From: Lycocorax pyrrhopterus obiensis
Taxonomy: Eukaryota > Chordata > Aves > Passeriformes > Paradisaeidae
DNA length: 64,000 bases
NCBI GenBank assembly: GCA_014706295.1
Contig: JACSVZ010000024.1
Location: 5,251,269 to 5,315,268, forward strand
Direction: 5' to 3'
The notes under the pieces were generated by a model, which had not been told where the DNA came from, did not search any database, and saw nothing but the letters and a program-made list of their open reading frames with translations. Numbering within the stretch: the stretch's first letter is position 1; every line of letters starts with the position of its first letter. Both the position numbers and the translations under genes were made by a program. Below, piece after piece: positions 52,681 through 64,000 of this stretch.

Positions 52681-55600
52681 ACGCAGGGAGAGGGCAGGAA
52701 AAGCCGGATTTTGCCCCGGGGCTGACAACGCGTGGCGCAGAGAGCCCGGCTCAGACCAGGGCGGTGCCCACGATCAGCGCCCAAAAGCTCAGCCGTGCCC
52801 TCGGTGCCCTCGGGGGTGCCACCAGCTGCCCCCGCCGCTCGGCCGGGGCTGGATCCCGGCGGGAGCGCGCTCCGGTCGGTCCGCAGGCACGACACGTTCC
52901 ACAACATTGCCCGGTAATTGCGTCTCCCAAAAAGCAATTACCACGCCGGCAGCCCCGCGGCGGCCGAGGCTGACGCGTTATTTATTCACCCGGCGACGAG
53001 GTGGCAGCCCTGGAATGCGGCTGGCACTGGGAATAGGGCGCTTAACCCCCGCTCCCATCAAGTGGCCGTGACGGTGACACCCGGCCCAGCCAGCTCCATG
53101 CCCAGGGAGCCACGACATCCAACTCCCCTGCCCGTGCCTCAGTTTCCCTTTCCTTGCCGTGACCCCAGCTCGTGTCGCCTCCCTGGATGCAAAGCCCAAG
53201 GGAAAAACAAGTTCCACCCGCTCCTGATGCCAGCCCGTGATGGATTTTCCATGGGTTGGGGAGAGCAGTGGGGTCTGTCCTCCTCACAGAACCCCAAACA
53301 GGAGCAGATAACCCCAAATATTTGGGTTAACCCCAAACAGAGGCGGTTTAACCCCTGACAGAGCGATTTAACCCCAAATGCTGCTCCTGCCTGGCTGAGG
53401 CCCTGCCCCATCTCTCCCACTGGAGACACGGAGAAGTTTTCCCGCAGATGACAAAGCACCGTCTGGGGTTTGAGGTGGCGAAGGGGGGGAAAAAACAAAG
53501 GAAAACCAGCAAAACAAAGCAAAACCCAACATTTCCCTCCAGGAGCGCAGCGAGCGGTGGTGTCGGAGTGAGAGATGTCACTCGGCTCCGGCGGCTCCGG
53601 CAGACTTTGCTCATTTTGACTCCTGCGCTCAGGGCCCATCCAAACATTCCACAGCCGCTGGAATTCCCGGGTGGGAATCGGCGGCTTTGCTGGGCGGGAG
53701 GGACGGGAAGGATCCGGATGGGTTTGGGAAGAGGATGGGAAAGAGGGACAATTCTCCGTTCTCCCTCCATCAACATTCCAAACCTGCGGGAGAACTGGGA
53801 TGAGAAACCAGCTCAGAGCGGGTTTTGGGGGACACTTCCTGCCCCTCGCCCCATGGGGAGGTGGTGGAAAAATCCCATCCCACACTGGGACCAGGGAAAA
53901 GCTCATTTATCCACCGGGAAAATGTTGGGTTTTTTTTTTTTTTCCCAACCCATGGACCAGATTTGAAACCTTCTCTGCAGCGAGACAGAACACGGAGGTG
54001 ACACGTTAAGTCACCCAAGCGTGGCTGGCAGCGCTGGCAGCTCACCCGGGCAGAAAGCCGGCTGGCACTGGGGGCACCCAGCCTTGCCCACCACCCCCCT
54101 GCATCCCACCCCCTTCCCTCCACCCCAATTCCCGCATCCCCCAGGGGAACCACGTCCCCCTCCAGGGGACACCCCCGGGGCTCCATCCCCGGCGCAGGGA
54201 GGGGACACCCGGGGCACGGCGGGGTCAGGGTGGCACCGCTGGCCGCGGAGCTGGCCCGGAGCCGCGCGGCGAGGCAGCGCACGCAATTAGTAAATTAATT
54301 ATCGAGCGGTAACGGAGATTTCATAGCTCGGAGCTGTCACATCACCAGTGTTTTGTCAAAGCCAGATGACGACTGGTGGAATTATTACTGCGGTGCTGGG
54401 GCTGGGAAAAAAGAGGAGAGAGAGACTCGCAGGGAGAGGGGAGGATAAAAATATAAAGGGAAGAGATAGGGAAGAACAAGATAAGTGGGTTTTGTTGCTA
54501 ATGGAAGCTGGCACGGGGACAGAATCGCAACTATTAGAAGACAACACACTACACTACGAGTGGCTCTGAATGATCCTCTTAATTAACGACGAGCACAAAA
54601 GGAGCCCCTGCCCACCTCCAAGCCCGGCGGCGCTGCTGGAAGAGCAGCCACAGCTCCGTGAGGACGCCCACGGATCCAGGCCGTGCCCAGCAGTGGCACG
54701 GAGAGAGCTGGAGATGCTCGGAGAGGAGGGAATGATCAGAGCCGAGGGCACAGACCCGACAGGGACACGAAAAAGAGCACGCGGAGGTCCCTGTCCCCTC
54801 CTGACACCTTATCCAGGCCCAGACAGCAGGGGGACACAGCGTGGGGCTGGCGGCGGCGGCAGCGCTCCTGGATCCGGGGATTGCAGAGCCCAAACGCCAA
54901 AGGGACGCGATTTTCCCTCCCCACCCGCCCCGTTTCCCCTCCATCTTTCCAGGGCCAGATTTAAGCTGCGTATCCAGCGCGATATAAAAATAACACCCCG
55001 CCCTCCCACTTGGGAAATTGATTCCTTCGCTTCCCACCCGGCTCCGGCTTTAAATATCCCCATTTACATGCAGATTGTGCTGCCTCCCTGCACCGCCTGG
55101 TGCGGAGCCCGTGGGTGGGTGGCTGGGACCTCATCCACCTCATCCAACCACCCTCATCCATCCCAGCCGTGGTGCTGGGACCTCATCCTGCCGCTCCACC
55201 CCACCCCGAGGCAGCGACAGAGGTCCTGGAGGTCCCAGCGGTGCCTTGATGCTCCTTCCCAAGCCGGGAGGTGACACAGAGCGGTGGCACTGCCAGGCGG
55301 TGCCACCCCGCCCGCGTTTTGCCAGGGAGAGAGCGAAGTGAGCCGCGGGTCTCATCCCAAATCCAACCCCGCTGATCCCACCCCTCCAGTGGGCCCCAGC
55401 TGCTCCCCCGTCCCCAGCACGAGGAGCAGCAGACGCCAGGGATGGGGGGGATGAGGAGAACGTGGGCAGCCGTGGCTGCGCCCTACTTTTCCAGGGCAAA
55501 ATCTGGAGAGGGGAAGCGGAGCTGTCGTGTGAGCGAATCCGGCATCTGCGCCGGCTGGCAGAGCTCACACCCACGGCCCCGAGCCCTCCCAGCCTCACCG

Positions 55601-57590
55601 GCACGACCCGCGGGGACAAACCAGGCCGGGGCAAGGGGGACAAGCAGGGATTTCGGGGTGTCCCAGGTGTCCCAGATGGGTGCAGGGACGGGATAACACC
55701 CGTGGAGCTGGGGGATGTGGGACAGGAGCGGAGCTGGGATCGGCGCTGGCAGCGGCAGCCGCCGCGTGTTGTAACTTCTGAGGGGAGGGAGAGAAAGGAT
55801 GGGTTTGAAGAAGCCGCCGCAGGGCTCCCAGAGGGATCTTTGCCAGCTTCTCCAAGTGCTTAATTCCTTCCCCTCGGCAGCCGCGGGAGCAGCCGAGATT
55901 CATGGCAGGGCTCCCGGTTGTCCCTCCCTCGCCGCGTGAGGAGGGACCGAGGGAGCCGCGAAGCTTCTGCCTCCACCAGAATCCAACCCCGCGCCTCGGG
56001 GCAGAGCCGGAGCCTCCCCGAATTCCTGCCGGGAAGATGCTGAGTTCGAAGCCTCCCCCCCCGGCGTGGGATGCCGAGTTCCCCCCCGGGGTAACCAAAG
56101 GGGAGCTTGCGATGGCGCTCGGCCGATTTTGGGTGGAAAACCCCAGGATTTAGAGGCGCTTCTGGGAAAAGGATCATGGGCGCCAAGAGGAGTTCACAAA
56201 TCCGTCCTCGCCCCCCGGCACAGCTCCGTGTCCCAGCATTCCCTGATCCCAAACCGCCTCCCTGGGCTGAGGTTGGCAGGGAAATCATCATTCCTGCTGA
56301 AAAGAAGGAGGCAACAGGGCGAGCACAAACAGCATTTACATATCCTTAATTCTATTTCAGCACCTCTCGGGCTATTTCTGTCGCGGCAGAAGCACAACAG
56401 GAGTGCAAGGCCAGAGAAAGGGCAAGGAACGGCTCGGAATGTGGGACGCAGGGAGAGAAAATAAATCCCGGCCACGAGAACGGCTGGGACCTGCCCCGCT
56501 CGTCGCAGCCTCCGTGCCCGTGTCCCCGGGCAGGACAAAGGGACCCAGGTGCCACCAGAGAGCCTGTCCCCTGTGCAGTGTGGGAGTGAGGAGGGCACAG
56601 CCACCACATCCCGGGAGAAGCAGCACTTTCCCTCGCTGCCCGGCTGGGAAAAGCAGCGGGAAGGATCCAGGAGCAGAGGGGACAGTCCCGGGTGAGGGCA
56701 GCCCCCCGGAGCAGGAGGGGACAGGCCAGGGCTGGCTCCGCAGCATCCTCGCCCGTTGCCAGGACAACGGGCATGTGATGGAGCCACCTCCACCAGGGCC
56801 GGCTCCGGGATTTTGGGGTGTGGGGACCACAGCAGGCGGCAGGTTTGGGGTGCTGGGGGAGCCCCCCAACTCTCGAATCCATACGAGAACCCCCCCAAGA
56901 GCCACCTGCAGCCAGTGGGCACGGGCAGGGATGTGGCCGCGTGGCACAGCGGGAAAAGCAGGATGGAGCCCACCGGGACAAGCTCAGACCCCGGTGGATC
57001 AGACACGGCACAGCCCCGGGGCCCCGCTGCCGCATCCCGATGCCTCTGCCCCGCCACCAACGCGGGACGGGGATCAGGGGCTGGCAGGGGGTCCCCTGTG
57101 CCCCACGGCCCCCCAGCGCCCCGGGGAAGAGGGGCTGGGAACGCCTGGAGGCTCCGGAGCAGCCATAAAGGTGCAGCTCGGTTTCTTTGCTGTTGGTGCC
57201 ATGGCAACCTTTCCCACTTGGCTTAATTACAGAGCCGGCTGCGCCTCCGCGGGGGGGCCGGGGGTCTGCTCCTTCCCTGCTCTTTTCCTGCTCCTTCCCT
57301 GCTCCCCAGAGCCAGGGATGAAGGACGGGAGGTGGAACCCACAAGCTCCCGTAGGAGGAGAGTCCTCGCCCAGCCCCAAAGGAGCATCCTCAGGGAGCAA
57401 CCTTGGAATGCCACCCGTGCTGGGATCCACCTGGATGCCAGGGCAAAGCCAGCGGGGCTGTTTCCATGATGGGAAAGGCCTTTTCCTCCTCCTCCTCGTG
57501 CCCTGGCTCATTCCTGCCCTTTTCTTCCTCATCCTCGTGCCCTGGCTCATTCCTGCCCTTGTTGCTCCTCAAACTCCGCCCTTGGCACCG
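52681..57590. other. Upstream non-coding DNA with AT-rich islands
   Basis: No coding exon recognised. A small TTAACCCCAAA(C/A)AG repeat is at 53,300-53,380. AT-rich, repeat-free islands are at 54,280-54,600, 54,950-55,080 and 56,090-56,410. Confidence 0.55.
54280..54600. promoter_or_regulatory. AT-rich island, best candidate distal enhancer
   Basis: About 320 bp with GCAATTAGTAAATTAATTAT, TTATTACTGCGGTGCTGGGG, TTTTGTCAAAGCCAGATGAC and GATCCTCTTAATTAACGACG. Complex, non-repetitive and sharply AT-richer than its flanks, with several paired TAAT/ATTA cores and a GTTTTGTC motif. Confidence 0.35.
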
Positions 57591-57599
57591 GGATGTCCC

Positions 57600-57955
57600 A
57601 GCCCATCCATCCATCTATCCATCCTTCCATCCTCCATCCTTCCATCCATCCATCCATCCTTCCATCCATCCCTCCACCCATCCATCCATCCCTCCATCCA
57701 TCCCTCCATCCATCCTTCCATCCATCCCAGTGTCCATCCATCCATCCCTCCATCCTTCCATCCATCTGTCCATCCATCCATCCCTCCATCATCCATCTGT
57801 CCATCCATCCATCCCTCCATCCTCCATCCACCCATCCATCCATCCATCCCTCCATCCATCCATCCATCCGTCCATCCATCCATCCATCCATCCATCCATC
57901 CCTCCATCCATCCATCCATCCATCCATCCATCCATCCATCCATCCCAACTGGAAT
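57600..57955. repeat. (CCAT)n microsatellite array
   Basis: About 350 bp of CCATCCATCCAT with interruptions CCTT, CCCT and CTGT every few units. Open frames on both strands rich in His-Pro-Ser-Ile or Trp-Met-Asp-Gly come from it. Confidence 0.95.
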
Positions 57956-60900
57956 TCCAAGCAAGGCCAGACCAAAGGGAACCAGGATTCCCCCAACTCA
58001 GGCACCCAGGGCCGCACCTGGAAGCATTCCCAGCTCAAAATTTCCTCCCTCTTCTAGGAGGAAACCACTTTGGGGTTGGATTCTCCATGGGGGGGATACG
58101 AGAAAAACCCATCCCAGCAGGCAAGAGGATCCCAAATCGAATCCCAGCACGGAGCCGGGCAAATCCTTGAGTACCAAACAAGCCGGGATGAGATATCTCC
58201 ATCCCCAAGGTGATCCCATGGGAATTTCCCCTGCCCTGGGCAGGGCTCCGGCTGCGAATCCCTTCGTTATTAATTACAAACAATTATCCTCCCGTGGCAG
58301 CTGACCCCGACCCCGTGCCCGGCTGCCAAGCGGGCAGATGGAGCCCGGCCCCGGCGGCTGGTGGGGATTTAATGACCTTGTTGATCCCAGAGGAATTCCA
58401 CACGCTGTGCCCGAGCCTGGCCGGAGCATCCGGCTGAGCTCCCTCTCCAGGGGCAGATTTTGGAGCCCGCGGGGACATCCAGGGCTGGCGGTGGGAGGCA
58501 GAGCATCCCTGGAGGAATGGAATTTATGGCAATTAAAAGAAAAAAAGAGAAGGGGAAGGAGGTGGAAAGGAGCCCTCTGGAGCTGCGGAGAGCGTGAGAA
58601 AAAAAAAGAAAGAGACAGAAGGGAAAATCTAAAAAACCCAACCCAAGCCAGCAGCAGTGCTGGGCTTCAAAGGTCACCTCTGGGCATGAATTTCAATTTC
58701 ACACGGGAGTTTTGTTCATTTGTTAATTATTTTCAGATGAAAAGGGAGATATTCCTGCGGAGGGTGAGGAAAGGGCCACGGCAACATTTGAATTTCAAAG
58801 GCGAGCTGTTTGCAAGGAAAACACGAGGGGAGAGAAGGGAGGGAGAGCTCCGGGAGGAGAGAGAGGCTGGAGAGGTCCCCCGCTGCCACGGCCTTGCTGG
58901 GGACGCTCCGAGGGCACGGCGGCTCCATAAAAACCCCTGGAATCACATCCTGATCCTCTTTCCAGGGAAAATCGTGCACACCATGGAAGCACATCGTGGA
59001 TTGGGACATCCTGTGCCTCTGCTCCCCTCCAAGGAACGGGAACACCCGGGATGAGTCCTGGCGCCGGGATGTGGCACAGGATGGGGCTGGGAACCTCGGG
59101 GGTGCCAAGAGGGAATTTTTTGCCCCCCTCCATCGGTTCTGCAACCCCAGGAGGAGGAGGGAGAGGAGCAGAAGCTGTTGGAAAGAGCCAGGCGGGAGAG
59201 GGCAGGGAATAAAGCAGGGAATAAAGCAGGGAATGAAGCAGGGAATGCTTTCCCTCCTCCTTTCAGCTTTTAGGGCAGCGTTTGCTTTTTATGGAGCCGG
59301 AGGAGCCCGGGGAGCCACACATAAAACACAACCCGGTGAATTAAATCCCACCCCCTCCGAGGAATTCCCAGCACTTCCCAGCATCCTGAACCCCAAACCG
59401 GCTCCTTCATGGATGGAACGGATCCCTGAGCATTCCTGGGAATCTGCCTGGGTGGAAGGGGTTCACGAATTCACACCCAGGCGAATCCGGCCTGGAATTT
59501 CTCCTTCCCGGTTTTCCTTTCGCAGCAGAGCCGTGAATTCCCGGGAAATCATTCCCCGGGAAGGGTCCTGCCCGCACAAGCAGTGACCCCACAGATGGGA
59601 GGAACCGAGTTATTTTTCCACGGATAAAGCAAATATTTCCCCTCTCCAGATAAATGCGCTTATCCCAAAACAAGGGGAGAGAGGGAGGGACCCCAGGGGC
59701 CAGGGAGACCCTGAACTCCCGGGAAATCATCCCCCAAACCCCCAAATCCTCCCCACTGCCCCGTGCCTCAGTTTCCCCGCCCAGCTGGGCATGAGGAGCC
59801 AGGAACGATCCTCGGGAAGAGGAAGATAAGAGCAAGGATTTATCATCGCTGCTTCGTCTCCGGCTGAAACTACCGGGGGGAATTTCGCTCTCAGCTCCTC
59901 AGCCCTGCCAAATCCAGGGAAAAGTCCAATTTCCACAGTTCTGAGCCCGTTCTTATCTCCTAAAACCGAGCGATTTTAAGCCCAATCAGGAATTAAACCA
60001 CGGCAGCCGCGGTGGAGGAGAGGACGGGGGCGGGGCAGGGGATGATCCCAAAGCCCTGCACCCCTCCAACATCACCCCTGGAACGGGATTCCAGTGGGAT
60101 AGAAAGGCAGGAAAGGGACCCGCTGACCCCAGAACCCCTCATCTGCTCACCCGTAGCCGAGAAGCAGCACAGAAAACCCCAATATCCTCACCCCGCCTTT
60201 TGGGGCCATCCCCAGAGCTTCCCCATCCCGGGGCGTTCGTGTCCCACTCCATAAATCCCTGGTTTCACCATTCCCTAACGAGGCAGCAATAAAATTAAGG
60301 GACGAGTTATTAATGAAGAGAAGCAAGCTCTGCTTCCCTTGTAGGTTTGGAGATTCCCGGCTGAATTCCCGGTGGAATTCCAATTCCCGGTGCCACAGCC
60401 CCGAGCTGGAGCCACCCGCTGTCCCCACCCCCGGCACCTGCTCGTGCCCCGAGGAGCTGAAACCGCTCCGTATTTCTTTATTCTTTTTTTTTTTTTTAAA
60501 GCGGAGTTCGCGAAGATCGGGCGCATTTAAATGCAAATTGCGTTATTTCTGTCTCGGGGAGGAGGGGGGAAAAAAAAAAAAAAGCAAAAGCGTCATTAAT
60601 ACATTTTCTGCAATTTGGAGAAATCAGTGGCAATTATTTTTCTCGCAACGAGCCATTAGCCAACTTTCATTGGAAGGAGGTGGAGGGGGAGAGAGAGACA
60701 AAAAAAAAATAAAAGAGATCTCAAGGAAGTCGTTCTAGTGCCTGACACGTTTCCTCCCAGGTCTTCGAGCTGCCTGCTCATCCCAGGAATAATTAGGAAG
60801 GGAAGGAGCTCCAAAGTGCTTCCAGGAGGCGGATGTGTACGAAGCCGAGTGTTTTTCTGAAGGATTGATCCAACACGTGCGTGCTCGGATCGACAGGATG

Positions 60901-61860
60901 GGGATTTTGGGGCTCTTCGCGGAGAATTTTGGGTTGGGAGCGGCCTTAAAACCCGTCCAGTTCCACCTTCCGCTATCCCAGGTTGCTCCAAGCCCCACCC
61001 AACCCGGTCCTCGGGCACTTCCAAGGATGCGGCATCCAGGATTTTTCCTGGAGCTCCGAATCCTGAGGGTCCAAAAGCTTCTCCAGCGTTTCCCGATGCC
61101 CGTGCCCAGGTGCTGAGGGGTTTGGGGAGGGATTTGTGGGGTCAGAAGGGAGGAAAAGGCCGCGCGGGGATGGGTGGGGTGGGTCTCAGGTATCCAGGTG
61201 GTGCCCGGCTCTGGAATGCGCCGGCCCCCGCTGGAATTCTGCAGCCGGTGCGGTCTCCCGCCTGCTTTGCTGCTAAATGAAAGGGAGCAAGAGAGGAGAG
61301 AAGAAAAGAAGAAAAGAGCGATCCGTGGCGAGATTAAAGGGAAAAGGGACCAAAAAAAATAAAAAAAAACCAACCAAAAAAAGGCGCCCGCTCTTGTCGG
61401 ATTCCTCGGGGTGAAAAAGCGAATTTCCATAATGCTGGAAGTGCTCATTAAGCGCCGTTAAGTGACAGTCCCCACCCCCGGAGCGCCGCAGGGGGGGCTC
61501 CTTCCCCACCAGGAACACCATTCCAGGCTCCCCGGGGTGGGATTTGGGATCAACCAGCGGTGCCAGCGCCACTTGTGGGGCAATCCCGGCACCGTTCCCG
61601 GCTGATTTTCCCCCATCCTCCTCCCTGCTCACGCATTGGGGTCAGCAGCCAACGCGATGAGTCCCGAAACTCCCCAAAAACACGTGCAGGGTGACAAAGT
61701 CAGAGCCACTGAGCTCTCGCAACGCCTCCTTGCCGCCGGAAAATCCCGGAAAAGATTCCCTCCTCTTCCCTGGGCATCCAGGAGCGGGGCCAGCAGCCCC
61801 CCACCCTCGGCACCCAGGGGCTGGTGGGGAGCTGGGCCTGTTCCCAGTTTCCAGTGGCCT
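57956..61860. other. Upstream non-coding DNA with AT-rich islands
   Basis: No exon recognised. AT-rich patches at 58,255-58,300, 58,505-58,640 (purine-rich), 58,690-58,760 and 60,270-60,740; a short (GGAATAAAGCA)n at 59,205-59,245. Confidence 0.55.
60475..60740. promoter_or_regulatory. AT-rich island, possible enhancer
   Basis: Contains poly-T (60,484-60,498), GCATTTAAATGCAAATTGCG with an octamer-like ATGCAAAT, GCGTCATTAATACATTTTCT, GGCAATTATTTTTCTCGCAA and CCATTAGCCAACTTTCATTG. Non-repetitive apart from short homopolymers; POU/SOX/homeodomain-type cores are visible. Confidence 0.35.
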
Positions 61861-61861
61861 C

Positions 61862-62262
61862 CATCCATTGATATCCATTGATATCCATCGATATCCACCG
61901 ATATCCATCGATATCCATCCATATCCACCGACATCCATCGATATCCATCAATATCCATCCATATCCATTGATATCCATCCATATCCATTGATATCCATCC
62001 ATATCCATCCATATCCATCAATATCCATCAATATCCATCGATATCCATCCATATCCATTGATATCCATCCATATCCATCCATATCCATCAATATCCATCA
62101 ATATCCATCAATATCCATCAATATCCATCCATATCCATTGATATCCATCCATATCCATCCATATCCATCAATATCCATCAATATCCATCGATATCCATCC
62201 ATATCCATCGATATCCATCCATATCCATTGATATCCATCGATATCCATCGATATCCAAGAAT
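61862..62262. repeat. 10-bp tandem repeat ATATCCATC(N), about 40 units
   Basis: A very regular 10-bp unit in which the last base varies (C, G, A or T), giving GATATC (EcoRV-type) sites wherever a G is followed by the next unit. Because 30 bp is ten codons, open frames run through it on both strands; they are not genes. Confidence 0.95.
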
Positions 62263-63155
62263 CACACACTGTCCCAGAGACTGTCCGGAGTGGCCGAACG
62301 GGGATTGCAGATCCCAAATCTCCACCCTCCCCTCCCGCATCCCTCCCGAGGCCGCATTCCATCCACGCCGCCACTGCTGAGCCCTTCCCATGAATCCCCA
62401 AAAGCCTTGGCATAACCCCCCCCAAAAAAAATCCACCCAAAAACCCCATTCAGAAACCTCAAAACCACCAAAATCCCCGAAAAAATCTCATCTGGAAAAC
62501 CCAAAAACCAACCAAACAAAAAACCCCACTCAGGAACCAAAATCCCCCCCAAACTCCCCCAACTCCCCAAAAAATCCCCCCTGGAACCCCCAAAACCTCC
62601 CTGAAATCTCCCCAAACTTCCCCCAAATCCCACCCAGGACCCCATATCTCCCCTTCCCATAAGTCCCCAAAGTCTCCTCGTGCCCAGCCCTGCTGCCACC
62701 CCCTGGGCCAGGTGATGGATGGCCAGGGCAACCAAGGGGCGAGCGGAGGTGGGAGACCGAGCCCACCCTTCCCAGGAGGAGCCGCGTGGATGGAGCTCCA
62801 GGGTCCTTTTCCCGGGATAATCCTCGGTGATGGATGAGCGCTGCCATCCCCGCCGGCCCTTTCCTATTGACTTTTGGGTTGTTTTTTTTTTTAATAAAAA
62901 ATCATAACCCCGGCGCAGCGGCCTCGCAAACGCCTGGATCAGCACAGGGGATGGATGAGGAGCGTAAAACATCCTCGGGATAAATATTCCTCTTGGAAAA
63001 GGGGCGCCGAGGGCTCCAGGGATGAGGCAGCAGCAAGGAAGGGGTTGGACGTCAGCCCTAAAACCACCCCAAAACGCGCCTGGGTGGTGTCAGGGGGGTG
63101 ACAGCGTCCCCACAGCCGCAGGACACGGATCCTGCCTTCAGGGGAACTTCCAGAA
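62263..63155. other. Upstream non-coding DNA
   Basis: Includes an A/C-rich, T-poor stretch at 62,400-62,650 (CCCCAAAAAA and CCAAAACCTCCC), then ordinary single-copy DNA and a poly-T/AT patch at 62,880-62,910. No exon recognised. Confidence 0.55.
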
Positions 63156-63159
63156 TTAA

Positions 63160-63735
63160 TTCCCAGCTCCTGGAAATCTCCTCTGTCGCTGCCTCTCTCT
63201 GCTCCTTTCACCTCCTTTCACCCCAGCACAACCAAATCGCTTCTCACCCCCCCAAAATCACAACCCTGGGGCTGTCAGGGATTTTTGGGGGGTTTCCCTG
63301 CTCTCCACGACGCCAATCCCGAGCTCTCCAAAGGATCCAGCTCCCAGAAATTCCAGCTCCTAAAAATCTCCTCTGTCGCTGCCTCTCTCTGCTCCTTGTC
63401 ACCTCCTTCCACCCCAGCACAACCAAATTGCTTCTCACCCTCCCAAAATCACAACCCTGAGGCTGTGAAGGTTTTTTGAGGGGGTTTCCCTGCTCTCCAT
63501 GATGCCAATCCCGAGCTCTCCAAAGGATCCAGCTCCCAGAAATTCCAGCTCCTAAAAATCTCCTCTGTCGCTGCCTCTTTTTGCTCCTTTTCACTTCCTT
63601 TCACCCCAGCACAACCAAATCGCTTCTCACCCTCCCAAAATCACAACCCTGAGGCTGTCAGGGATTTTTGGGGGGATTTCCCTGCTCTCCACGACGCCAA
63701 TCCCGGGCTCTCCAAAGGATCCAGCTCCCGGCTCG
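63160..63735. repeat. ~192-bp tandem repeat, three units
   Basis: Landmark CACAACCCTG(G/A)GGCTGT recurs near 63,258, 63,451 and 63,642. Units share CTCCTCTGTCGCTGCCTC, CCCCAGCACAACCAAAT and CCAATCCCGAGCTCTCCAAA. Recent tandem duplication. Confidence 0.92.
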
Positions 63736-64000
63736 GTGTGGAGCACATTTTGAGGGCCATAAATTCCGCCTGGGTTACCTGCGGGTGCTTAATCACCGCC
63801 CCGTATTTCAGCCGGCGGGTGACTGATCTCCTGTCCGCTTTTAGGAGCTTTTTTCATGTCCTCTTTCGCTCCGATATGGATCCAATATCTCCCGCAGCGG
63901 CCAAGGCCGTAAAGATAAAAAACGGGATAATTGAGGCGGGAGTTTTATCGGTGGGAAAATACGGGAGCGCACGGAGCAGCCCTGACAACTGCTGCTGTCG
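63736..64000. promoter_or_regulatory. Non-repetitive AT-richer block at the window edge
   Basis: Contains GGGCCATAAATTCCGCCTGG, GTGCTTAATCACCGCCC, GGTGACTGATCTCCTGTCCG and CGTAAAGATAAAAAACGGGA. Composition and complexity resemble a conserved non-coding element; it may continue past the window. Confidence 0.25.

Noticed and set aside
56403..58304. 633-codon plus-strand frame
   Set aside because: More than a third of it is the (CCAT)n array; the remainder lacks any recognisable domain or splice pattern.
43400..64000. A neighbouring protein-coding gene upstream
   Set aside because: No run of exons with family resemblance and proper splice sites was found on either strand; distant or poorly conserved genes could still be missed by eye.

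Overview
This is nuclear genomic DNA of a vertebrate, most likely a bird. The window is very GC-rich, has short introns full of minisatellites, and carries one large vertebrate gene in a compact multi-exon form. These are typical features of avian microchromosomes. The species cannot be named from the sequence. No bacterial operons, CRISPR arrays, phage or recognisable transposons were seen.

The only protein-coding gene I can identify is ADGRB2 (BAI2), an adhesion G-protein-coupled receptor, on the minus strand. Twenty-nine coding exons can be placed between 35,825 (start codon) and 14,602, and a probable non-coding first exon ends at 42,559. Every splice phase is consistent; with the alternative exon at 17,267-17,365 included, the coding exons sum to 4,404 bp, or 1,468 codons. 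In order they encode a signal peptide, a Cys-rich N-terminal region, four thrombospondin type-1 repeats, a hormone-receptor-like domain, a GAIN domain with GPS, seven transmembrane helices and a long cytoplasmic tail. The last coding exon or exons (tail end with the PDZ-binding terminus) are absent because the sequence switches to another copy at about 14,470.

Layout: (A) 1-2,370 is a direct copy of about 40,040-42,440. (B) about 2,371-14,470 is a reverse-complement copy of about 30,557-42,610, carrying copies of the promoter/exon 1, exon 2 (frameshifted) and exon 3. (C) 14,471-30,556 is single-copy and holds exons 30 to 4. (D) 30,557-42,610 is the right arm of the inverted repeat, with intact exons 3, 2 and 1. 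(E) 42,610-64,000 is upstream non-coding DNA with AT-rich islands that look like regulatory elements, and several tandem repeats. The two arms in A and B share variants that differ from D, and breakpoints lie in a CGG-rich tract and a poly-A tract. The likeliest explanation is an assembly fold-back that joins two haplotypes, though a real inverted duplication is not excluded.

The most interesting biological points are a receptor whose GPS autoproteolysis tripeptide is Gln-Leu-Ala instead of His-Leu-Ser/Thr, a 33-codon alternative cassette exon in intracellular loop 3, an intronic minisatellite that repeats a splice-donor-like sequence next to a real donor, and a 10-bp-period repeat upstream of the gene.
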